Below are positions 31,001-43,000 of a DNA stretch of 64,000 nucleotides, piece by piece. Below the pieces are notes generated by a model. The model had not been told where the DNA came from. It saw only the letters and a list, made by a program, of their open reading frames with translations, and did no database searches. Source of the stretch: Incurvaria masculella (taxonomy: Eukaryota > Arthropoda > Insecta > Lepidoptera > Incurvariidae); contig OX335665.1 of the NCBI GenBank assembly GCA_946894095.1, positions 816,001 through 880,000 of the forward strand, read 5' to 3'. The first letter of the stretch is position 1. Every line of letters starts with the position of its first letter. Position numbers and translations under genes: made by a program.

Positions 31001-34000
31001 AAGAAATGTTCACAAAAAATACAAACAAACACCTTAGAGGGCACAGCTTAAAACTGAACCAATCTGCATCAAATTCTAGGAAACACTTCTTGGTCAACAG
31101 AGTTGTAGACTCTTGGAACAAGCTGCCGGAGGAGGTCATTAGTGCTGAAACTGTAAATGGATTTAAAAACCGACTAGACAAACATTTAAAGGCAATAAAA
31201 AAACAAATAATCAATAATAATAATAAACAATCAATAATCAATAAATAAAATCAATATACAAAATACATAATTTGAATGATAAGTAATATTAATAATATCA
31301 ATTTAATAATTGAAAAAATACACAAGTGCACTCCGGGAAAAATGAAATTCACTCATCAGCTTCAAGCTGCTAGTGATATAAATAACATAATAATAATAAT
31401 CTGCGTTGCGGACATTGACTGCAAAGATTGAACCATTCGAACATATTGACGTGGTCACCAAAATCTAATTCTTACATCGTTTTCAGCGTTGCCAAGGACT
31501 ATGTGCGTCTGCTAAAGTACGGAGACTCGCTGTACCGATGCAAGCAGCTAAAGCGCGCCGCGCTTGGTCGCATGGCTACCATCATGAAGCGTCAGGGCGC
31601 CAACCTCAGCTATCTCGAGCAGGTAAACGGAGTCCCACCCTCGTTGGTTTTGGACACTGAAGAGTTCATTCAAATTCTGTCCTTATTTCGAAACACACAC
31701 AAGACCATTTGTCGCGTATTTAAAGTCAGAAAAAAAACCACATGTTCTTAACTCTAACTATAAAGAAAGGACTATACTGCCGCAGCAGGCGCATCGCCCA
31801 TTGTCCCCAGAATAAAGGTTTGGTAGTAGCAAGTCGACCGGTTGGTGAGTGAACCCTTCCTTATTCCAAGGGGACTATAGCGTCATCTTAGCTGCACCAG
31901 GTGAGTCCATCTTTCCAAAACCAAAACCTTACATTCCACTGCAAAACTCGTCATTGGCAATAATCATTTTCAGGTGCGGCAACACTTGGCCCGCCTGCCG
32001 TCCATCGACCCGTATACACGCACCATCATCATCTGTGGCTTCCCCAACGTCGGCAAGTCCAGTTTCATCAACAAGGTATGCAGTTGCACATAGCTATAGG
32101 TAGTCGTCCCTTGTTACCTGACACGGATGGCGGAAGTCACACCTTGTCAATAAACTTTTCAATGGCACAGAATTTGAGAATTATTTTTATTTTGATACAT
32201 TTTTGTAACCATTAAATACATTCAAAATATCAAGTGAATAAATATACTTTTTCGTACTAAGCAAAAATCAAATCAAAAAATTATTTATTAAAAAATATAA
32301 ATATACATGCTTTACATTCATAGACCCCTGCACTAGATAAATTCTGTCTTGCAGAGGTCATTTTCACTTTAAACATTTTTTTTTAAATTCCTTTGCGCTT
32401 TCGAAAAAAAAAAAAAAACAATATGAGCTAAAGCTACTAAAAAAAATAATAAAATTAAAAACAAATCAAATATTAAATCAACAAAACGAAATTCAATAAT
32501 ATAATAAAATTTGTATGTTCATTTCAATCTAATCAGGTGTAAATCAAGTGTGTTTGAGGAGGTTCAAAAAGGGGGGTTAAAAAAAAAAAAAAAAAAGGTG
32601 GGGGGGAGGGTGAGGAGTGTCGGGATTCTGTATATAAAGGTGTTTGCAGGCGTATTTGGTTTGAATTTGATGATATCTAGGAGGAGATTTGGAGAAGTTT
32701 TTCGGTTTTATCATAATCAAGCGAATTCAGCCACGTTTTAGGAACATTTTTACGACTATTAATGGTGTTTAAATCCAGAGTGTGCGCTTTGTTTATTTTA
32801 TTATACAAATGTGGTGCGAGAAAAGAACTAAAACGTTGGGCAAAAAGCGTTCTGCATTGTGACGGCTTTGGTTGGTTACGACCTCTGGTCTGAATCTCGC
32901 CTAGATCGGGGCGGGCGGGCTTGCTTTCAAAATTTTGCAGAAGACGACTTATGAATAGCTGTCGCACTGACAACATACCGGTTTCGTACAGCAAACTGTA
33001 AGTGCTGTAGCGAAAGGGCTTTTTGAAAATCACACGAAGTGTGGCACGTTGTGCTCTTTCTAATATTATTAGATCTGTTTTTGCCGCACCTCCCCACACT
33101 CTTATGCAATAGGTTAGTATAGACTCAGTCATTGCGTAGTACACGGTTTTTAAAAGTTTAATGTTAGCTATGGTCCTAATACATTTATAAAAATATATTA
33201 ATTTTCTCATTCTTGAGGCAATTGATTCAATATGGTTACGCCACGTCAAGTGCTCATCCAAGATCACACCCAAATACCTGATGTGACTCACTCTTTCTAA
33301 GTGCTCACATGAACAAGGGCCGAAGAGGGAACACGTATGTAATGTAATCCGGTGATCCTCACGTACTCCTCTCGCCCTCGTTATAGTAAAGCACATATAC
33401 TTAGTTTTGCTAGCATTTACAGTTAATAAGTTATGATCTAGCCATTTCTTTACACTAATCAACCCTTTCTCCGCCTGAATAAACGTTTGCGCCCAGTTGT
33501 AGCCTGAGAAAAGCAATACAGTATCATCTGCATATGTGATTATTTTCGAATCTATTATTGATAAATCACACAACTCATTTATGTAAATTAAGAACAGCGT
33601 TGGTCCTAGGATGCTACCCTGAGGTACTCCATATTTTATTTGACACTTGTCGCTAACTAAGTCCTTTATTTTTACTTGCTGAGTACGTTCATTTAAATAG
33701 GATTCAAACCATAAAAGTGGCAGCCCTCGCACTCCTACCCGCTCCATTTTTGCTAGTAGTAGTGGTATCGAAACCGTGTCAAACGCTTTGGCCAGATCTA
33801 AGAAAATGCCTACTGAGACTTTTTTCTTATCAAGATGCTCGACAACGTAATCAACTACAGAGGTAACAGCCTTTTCCGTTGACCTCTTTGGTCTGAACCC
33901 ATATTGGTTTTCTGATAGTAGTTCGTGTGTTTCTAAATAATTGCATAGTCTAGCTTTCATAATCTTTTCTAGAATTTTGGAAAGTGATGGCAGCAAAGAA

Positions 34001-37000
34001 ATGGGCCTGTAGTTTTGTACGTCTTTCTGGTGGCCGGATTTGTAGATTGGACATATCATTGCATTTTTGAAGGCAGTAGGAAAGATACCGGTTGAAAGGC
34101 TGAGATTACATATGTGTGTCAGAGGCTCAAGTATATGTGGTTTGATCTTTTTTAAGCACCTGGCGGTAATGTTATCCCACCCCGGAGCACTATCATTTTT
34201 TAGTTCAGCAATGATTTTGGAGACCTCGTAAATATCAGTCGGGCTTACGAAAAAGGTGTTAGAATTTTTTGTCGCCTTGGTGGCTTCCAAAATCAGCGCA
34301 TCTTCTGTTAAGTTTAGGTTTCCTAGTTTTTCCTGTGCAAATCTTTCTCCCACCTCCACAAAATACTTATTTATTTCGTTTAAGCGTTGCAAATTTGTGT
34401 TTGTGGTGTTATTTGGAATTGAAAGCAGTTGTGTAGCTGTGCTGTCTTTTGACGCGCCGATGTTAGCAGCCTCCTTCATTATTTCCCAAAGTTTCTTAGG
34501 GTTGTCCCTGTTGTACACAATTTTGGTACTATAGTAAAGATCTTTCGCTGTTTTACAGGCCAAAATACAGGTATTTCTATATTGCTTGTATGTATTTAAA
34601 TAGGTAAAAGGATACTGCCGTGAGAGCATATGTAGACTGTCTCGTTTGTCTATACATCTTAACAAGTTCGGTGTAATCCAGGGCTTTTTTATTATAATTG
34701 TTGTTTTGAGAGTTTGCGTCGATGTGTGTGCTTGTATTACGGATTGGATCGTCTTTATGAAAGTATTTGCGGCGGTGTCTACATCGTGCTCCATGAGTAT
34801 ATCAGTCCATGTTTTGTCCTTCAGGCTATTGCATATATTAGTAAAATCTGTTTTTGTAATGGTTTTAGTGCTGTTTTTGCTCTTATTTTTAATCTTATGC
34901 AAGCATGCTAGTACTGGCAGATGGTCCGTAACAGGTGAGTCGCAGATGATTGAAGTTACATCGTTTCGGCTTTTAACCATTACATGATCCAGACAAGCTT
35001 TTTCACGCGTTGGCTGAGTTACCGCTGGCAACAGTCCCAACTCTGAGCACATACATAGGTATTGCATAGCTTTATTATTCCTAGATGATGGTGTGATGTC
35101 TAAATTGATATCGCCTGTAAGGATAAAATGCTGGGCCTTGTTGTTCTTATCAATAGTGTCGTGTAACGAATGCAGAAAAGGATCAATATCATGAGTCGAA
35201 GGGGATCGATATATAGCAAGTAAAACGGTATTGTGGCCGACTCGTAAAAGTAAGCTGTTGGCATCGTCAATATCTGGCTCCTCATAGGAGACTTGCAGAT
35301 TTTGTTTATAGTATACTACAACACCGTCGTTTTGTAGCCGGTTTTTTATTGTTCTGATCGCCGTGTATCCCTCCATATACATTTCGTCAGGTACCTCTTT
35401 CAGCCAGCACTCCGTGAGTACTATGACATCAAAAAGTATGTCCAATCTGTGTAAGAGAATGGTTAAATTGTCAAAGTTTTTCTTGATGCTACGTATGTTG
35501 AGTGTAAGTGTAGTTAGCGTAGTAAACTGGTTCAGTACAGCCTTGCAGTTTTCTGCTTGTGATATTACTATTGATTTTACATTGCACACGTTGTCGATGT
35601 CATTGCACATATCTATATTATTTGACGCGGCCATTATCTTGTGTGATTGGTTTAAGAAAACAGAATAAAAAGCCATGAGCAATTTGAGTTGAATAATGTA
35701 TGCAGTTATAGTATACATATGTATAAGGATGGGTTAGGGTTTCTGTAGGTATGTATGTGGTTGTGTTGGGTAATGTGTATATGTGAGCGTCACAGTCGAC
35801 ATTAGTTTTACATTGAAATAGAATGAAAATATTAATTAATAAATGAGATGAGTAGTTTATGGCCCATTTCAGTATTGTACTTAAAACGAATTTGCTGAAC
35901 ATACTATTGAGAACAATTCTCTTAAACAAAATTAATACCCCTAAATACCAAGGACATATAAACATATCTAACTGTAAGGGTTCCAATACAGTTAACACAT
36001 AGCCATATGGTACATGCAACCTGAAAAATGATAAAATAAAATGTACAGTAATTTTATAAAATGCGAAGGACATTTTAAGATATTTTGTTTTTAAATATAT
36101 AATGTTCTTAAATGTTTCAAAATCATCACCAGAGTTAATTGTGGCATACGTTTCGTAAAACAGATCTACAATAAAAGATAAAACCATTTTGTCCCAGAAT
36201 AATATAGTCCGTGCAAATAGAAGCACAGTGTACATTTGGTGATAACAATACATTATTTTTAATTTCATTTCATAATAGTAGATAGTCGATATTTGAGAAA
36301 ACAAATATGCTATATAATCCAGAAAGAATCCTAAAAATAATAATATTACAATTTCACTTAATGCATCTAGAGAGCTTAAATTTATAAAACAGAATGTGTA
36401 AAAATAGCACCTATTTTTTAAATCAAAATTAAAAATGTCATAACACAAATGAGAATGATATTTTTTTGAATATTTTTTCAGCATCATTTTTTAAATATAG
36501 GTGTAGATATATCGTATGACGTTAAAAATATTTATGAAATTCTCTTCGGGCCTTCTACCTTTATAAAATCACTTGTCGACCTAATATAGTGAACTTTGTT
36601 CGTCCCTTCCTCTTTTTTTAAGAGTATTTGACCATTTTTGGTCCATACAAACTTATAATTATAATTTTTCGCGAATTTCTTTGTTTCTTGAAGCAGCACT
36701 TTCCGCTGCTGCGTAAGTTGTTCGTTGAAGTAGAGTTTAGGAGCGGTGGCCACCGGGATCTTTGGGTCCAGTAGGTTGGCCTTCAGCTGTTTGCTTCTGC
36801 AAGCCGTCAGCACCCTCTGCTTCGTTTCCACGTTGTTTAGCTTGTAGATGATAGAAGGCGTGCGCAGCGGCGCCGGCGCCAGCGATGCGGGTGCACCTTC
36901 TCCGGAGGGGGTGCCGCGCGTATGGGGAGGGCGCGGGGCGGGAAGGCGGCGTCCCCACTCGACCTCGGCGGGGGAGAGGGGGCAGCCGGCCTGGGAGCAC

Positions 37001-40000
37001 ACCTTCATGATTGCATCGACGGGCTGCACGTTCTCGGGCACACCTTGCACCTCGATATTGGCGGCGAGACTCTCTTGTTCCACGTTGTCGAATTTGTACC
37101 GCATTTCGTGAACTATCTTGCGAAGTTCCGCTCGTTCCTCGTTTGCTTCCTTTATTTGTGTAGCTTGAAATTTCACCAGCTTTTCCAGCTCATCGCCGCG
37201 GTCGCCCTGGTATTCCAAAGATTTCAATATCTCTTTCTGAGTCTCCTTCAGATCGTTAAGTTGCTGGTGGTAGTTCTGCAATGTAGCCAGAATTAGTTTT
37301 GTATCTTTCTGAAGAGATGAGACAGCATTACCGATATCTATTGATGCAGAAAAGGGGCTGGATGGGTGTTCGATTGGATCGTCCATAACTATTGAGGGTT
37401 TTTTTTTATTTTTGCACGAAGGGCATTTCCATTCAAACTCGTCGTTTTTCAAACTATTTACAGCTGCTGGTGTTAACTTAGCACACTTTGTGTGGAACCA
37501 GTTACTGCAGGCTCCCATACATTGGAGTCCCGGTTTGGATCTGGCGATTTTATCATTACAAATAGTACAGCTATTCATTTCAGCTGTGTTCACGTATGCT
37601 TGCAAGGTTTGCAAACGTACCGCTTGTGTGCTGTAGGATGTCGTTGCTTCACAACCGAAACATAGATGTCGCTGAGTTTAAGATCATGTAGCCGGTATTG
37701 GGAGTTGAGGTATTTACCAACAGATGTCGCTGACTTTTAGATCATGCAGCCGCAATTGGGAGTTGAGCTATTCTCCAACAGGTGTCGCCATAAATGTTTG
37801 AGGGTAGGTTATGGCGATATTATTAGGATATTAATGATTTGCACATGCATTTATAGTTATATTGTTCAAAAGTCTTGAGTATTTGACACTGACCTTTCTG
37901 TGTTCCTTTTATTTCGGTTTTCATAAAGTATTTACTCCATTTTACGTTTATATTTTTTGTTCATATTTTTGTGTTTTTAGAACTATTTGCCACACTTCAC
38001 GTTGTAATAACACTCACACTACTAATCCACATGCAAATTTATTTAAGTCAGATGTTTTTACACTTTAAATCGGTATATTTGATATTATTTTAAACCTTTT
38101 CAGCAGGAGCTCTTTCGTATTATTGTTATCCGAGCTAGCGCCATCTAGCAATAGCAGGTACGTCGCTTATTTCAAGGAATGTGACATGTATGTATGTATA
38201 ATCGACCGTGAAGCAAGGACACATTAATCGAAGAAAGAGTCCAGTAAAAAGAACTACTTTACGAATATACTGCAAGGCTGGACCCGAACCATCAAACCAT
38301 ACCATTCGGTATTGCGTCTACCAATTTCGCCACTGGATGTATACCCATAATTTCGAATTCTCATCCAGTAATCAAAGACTACTTCAAACAACTGTTTAAG
38401 ATTATACCTACATGTAATTCGTAAAGTAGATCTTTTTACTGGGCTCTTTCTTTAATTTATGTGCCCAAGCTTCACGCCACTCATACATGCATGTCACATA
38501 TCAAGGGGAATCTGAGCAGACCGTAATGTCTAATAAGAAAATAGAGTAGTGACGAAAGCGACCAGGTATCTGGGAGATTGAATCATCTGGGTCGTTTTTT
38601 TGTTTAGAGCATGAGACATGTATTGCAGATCAGTTTCCTGCTTCAGATAAATATCAGACCAAAAACGTTTTTGCTCATTTTCAGATTTTTTCTAAGGTCC
38701 TTCTTCCGAGCTGTGCAGCTACAATTATAATAAAACGATGGTATTTCCAGATAACCCGAGCCGACGTAGAGGTCCAGCCGTACGCGTTTACCACAAAGTC
38801 GCTGTACGTCGGCCACACCGACTACAAGTACCTCCGCTGGCAGGTAGGCTGACTCCCCTCTTCTAGGCGAATGTACAGTCAGCGACACGGTAAAAGCCAC
38901 AATTTGAACTTTTACTATGGACGATGCAAAAGAAATGACCCACGAATTCTCGCCATTGAGGTGAGTCTGTCTGATGTCTATTTTTTTTAAGATAAATACA
39001 TTTTATCTTTGAGTAATCCACCTCTAAAGTTATTGTATAAAACATGCGAAAAATTCGAACTTTCGGACCTTATAACTTAGAAACCAAACACAATTGTACA
39101 ATGTCAACAGTCATCAGAGATCTAGTTCGATCAAATAAAGCTATTTTGAGCAAAATGTTGGATCTCTGACAAGAAATATGGGCGTGATCTTCTTTTTCCG
39201 TTTGTATGGGGAGTTGAGCGGGAAGGCCCACCTTAAGGTGGCCCAACCCGGTGGAACTAACACATTCACGGGCACAGTACAAAACCGTGCTGTTGCCCTC
39301 TGTACCTCTGTTTCAAAGAAAAATACAGGCTCCGTGATGAGGAAGATGCAACATGTCCACAAAAAAGACAATGTGCATAGTGTTATGCAATGCTACATTT
39401 TAGCTCATTAAATAGATACCACAACAAACACACTGAAATAATTCCTAAAATTAATCAAATTGAAAACGACGTCAATGTCCTAAAAACTCTTATGTAACGC
39501 AAGTATAACTTCTACAGATTTTTTTGTACCTTTGTACTACCAGGAGCCAAGTAACACTAATATTTTTAATGAAATACAGTGTATTGAACATTAATTGCTT
39601 GGATATGCGAACAATGTATTTATACACTTTATAATATATATTAATATTATCTGGAAAAATACACCTACACTACTCTCAACTATAACCTACCATATTCCGA
39701 CGAAAGACCCTCTCTCCCATAGCACAGGGAATCCTATTTTGTAAGACAGGGATCCTACAAAATTTAACTACTACATGTTAAAGTATTAAGCAAAAATATT
39801 CTTCAATGAACACGATACATACTTACATTACTACACTATCTGAAACCTGTTGTTTTGTTTATTTTTCTTGTACTTGTTCTGAACTTGCTTAATCAGTGAA
39901 ATAAAGATTTATTATTATTATGTATGATTTGGTAAGATTTACGAAAATTTTAATTACAAAACGACTTATAGCTAAAAGTAAACCACGACCGCTGTAGTCA

Positions 40001-43000
40001 AAAATTTAACAAAAACCGAACAGATTATAAATCTTGATTAAATAAGCCATGTCTGATGACTAATCTTTTTAAGATGTACTTAATTTATCATAACGTAATC
40101 CACTTCCAAAGTTATTGTATATAACTCGTACAAATTCGTATTGTATAAATTCGAACTTTCGGACCTTAAAACTTAGAAACCAAACACAATTTTACAATGC
40201 CAACTGTCATCAGACATGTAGTTCGATCAAATAAAGCTATTTCAAGCAAAATTTGGGATCTCTGACAAGAAATATGGGCGTGATCTTCTTTCCCGTTTGT
40301 ATGGGGAGTTGAGCGGGATGGCCCACCTTAAAGCAAAATATTGTGAGAAAATTCTCAACTTGGGTGGTGCGGGGGCGTGTAGGTATTGGTAATAGTTGGG
40401 TGACAGAAATGGATGGGACGACAGCTAAGTCAGCCGGTGTAAGAGCAAGTATTCTGTTTTCGGAATCTAAAACTGGCACCCATTTATGCATATATGCATG
40501 TATCAACTGTATGCAAGTGCTAATTAAATGTGCTCACCACTGCATGGTAATTATATAGACAATAGGGGACAACAAGGGAAAACCTTACTTTTTTCTGAAT
40601 AAAAAAAAAGTCAAATTACAGTCACATGCTTTTGTCACTTGGCTTCCCTAACGAACACTGTCCCTTTTGAATAAGCTGCCAGTCCAAAACTAATTAGTGT
40701 CCGACCGAAACTGGTTTGCCGGCCGAAACCGAATATTCGGCCGAGGTTTCAGTTTTGGGCTAAACCGAAACTCACGTGGTCAAGTATAAAATTCCTTAAA
40801 ATACCGAAATTTGGTGCATTTTACCCGTTATTTTGCATTAATTAGGACATGAAATGGAAACATAGTATATTAAGTATGTTGTAATCATTTATTTAATTTA
40901 ATATAAGAAAATATTAATAATATTTTGTATTATTTAACAGTTTCGGTTTTGGTAAAAGGTTCGGCCAATTTTGGCTGAAACCAAACTTGGTTTTTGGCCG
41001 AAACCGAACTTTCGGTTGGACACTAAAACGAATAAATGTAAACTAATATAAAAAGTGGAAAAGTTTGTTTGTTTTTTTGTTTGAACACGCTAATCTCTGA
41101 AACCACTAGTTGGGTTTAAAAAAGGGTTTTTTGTCATGACACCCCCATTTAAATATAGAATAAGCAAAAACTATGATACTTTTGAGATTACCGCGGTCGT
41201 TAGACATGTTTGAAAAATGTTATGGCTTTTCACGCGGCAGGAAGAGACATTCTTTGACGTTTCGAGCTAATCATTTAGCCCGTTGTCGAGGAGGCATCCG
41301 CCACGTTCGTACGGAGAAGACGACTCCAGCAGTTCAGTGGCAGGTGCTTAGTTGACAACGGGCTGAATGATTCGCTCGAAACGTTGGAGAATGTCTCTTC
41401 CTGCCGCGTGAAAAGCCGTAACATTTTTCAAACAAGCGAAAACTAAGTAATTTATTTATTTATGAATTAAACAAAATTTCAGGTGATCGACACGCCCGGC
41501 ATCCTGGACCACCCGCTCGAGGAGCGCAACGTGATCGAGATGCAGGCGGTCACCGCGCTCGCCCACCTCCGCGCCGCCGTGCTCTACTTCGTGGACCCCT
41601 CCGAGCAGTGCGGCCACACCCTCGAGGAGCAGGTAGCTACCCGACACGCCCGGCATCCTGGACCACCCGCTCGAGGAGCGCAACGTGATCGAGATGCAGG
41701 CGGTCACCGCGCTCGCCCACCTCCGCGCCGCCGTGCTCTACTTCGTGGACCCCTCCGAGCAGTGCGGCCACACCCTCGAGGAGCAGGTAGCTACCCGACA
41801 CGCCCGGCATCCTGGACCACCCGCTCGAGGAGCGCAACGTGATCGAGATGCAGGCGGTCACCGCGCTCGCCCACCTTCGCGCCGCCGTGCTCTACTTCGT
41901 GGACCCCTCCGAGCAGTGCGGCCACACCCTCGAGGAGCAGGTAGCTACCCGACACGCCCGGCATCCTGGACCACCCGCTCGAGGAGCGCAACGTGATCGA
42001 GATGCAGGCGGTCACCGCGCTCGCCCACCTCCGCGCCGCCGTGCTCTACTTCGTGGACCCCCCGAGCAGTGCGGCCACACCCTCGAGGAGCAGGTAGCTT
42101 CCCGACACGCCCGGCATCCTGGACCACCCGCTCGAGGAGCGCAACGTGATCGAGATGCAGGCGGTCACCGCGCTCGCCCACCTCCGCGCCGCCGTGCTCT
42201 ACTTCGTGGACCCCTCCGAGCAGTGCGGCCACACCCTCGAGGAGCAGGTAGCTACCCGACACGCCCGGCATCCTGGACCACCCGCTCGAGGAGCGCAACG
42301 TGATCGAGATGCAGGCGGTCACCGCGCTCGCCCACCTCCGCGCCGCCGTGCTCTACTTCGTGGACCCCTCCGAGCAGTGCGGCCACACCCTCGAGGAGCA
42401 GGTAGCTACCCGACACGCCCGGCATCCTGGACCACCCGCTCGAGGAGCGCAACGTGATCGAGATGCAGGCGGTCACCGCGCTCGCCCACCTCCGCGCCGC
42501 CGTGCTCTACTTCGTGGACCCCTCCGAGCAGTGCGGCCACACCCTCGAGGAGCAGGTAGCTACCCGACACGCCCGGCATCCTGGACCACCCGCTCGAGGA
42601 GCGCAACGTGATCGAGATGCAGGCGGTCACCGCGCTCGCCCACCTCCGCGCCGCCGTGCTCTACTTCGTGGACCCCTCCGAGCAGTGCGGCCACACCCTC
42701 GAGGAGCAGGTAGCTACCCGACACGCCCGGCATCCTGGACCACCCGCTCGAGGAGCGCAACGTGATCGAGATGCAGGCGGTCACCGCGCTCGCCCACCTC
42801 CGCGCCGCCGTGCTCTACTTCGTGGACCTCTCCGAGCAGTGCGGCCACACCCTCGAGGAGCAGGTAGCTACCCGACACGCCCGGCATCCTGGACCACCCG
42901 CTCGAGGAGCGCAACGTGATCGAGATGCAGGCGGTCACCGCGCTCGCCCACCTCCGCGCCGCCGTGCTCTACTTCGTGGACCCCTCCGAGCAGTGCGGCC

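Larger units (their letters stand above)
32600..37800 (-). mobile_element. Apparently full-length CR1/Jockey-like LINE with three open frames
   Basis: The element lies antisense in NOG1 intron 5. It contains 58-bp 5' monomers (37665-37795), ORF1 (PHD finger, coiled coil, RRM-like), a hydrophobic middle ORF and ORF2 (endonuclease plus RT). No frame is broken, so the copy is young. The 3' end is uncertain because a poly(A)/poly(G)-like low-complexity stretch at 32577-32610 follows the ORF2 stop. Confidence 0.85.
32076..38750 (+). other. NOG1 intron 5 (6.7 kb) carrying an antisense LINE
   Basis: Donor AAG|GTATGC, acceptor TTTCCAG. The left part to about 32600 is AT-rich with no gene. Then come the LINE (to about 37800), AT-rich sequence (37800-38160), a tRNA SINE (38165-38420) and unassigned sequence to the acceptor. 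Confidence 0.7.

Noticed and set aside
30507..31248. Two adjacent open frames as host genes
   Set aside because: They are parts of a CR1-type reverse transcriptase separated by a frameshift and followed by the LINE 3' end.
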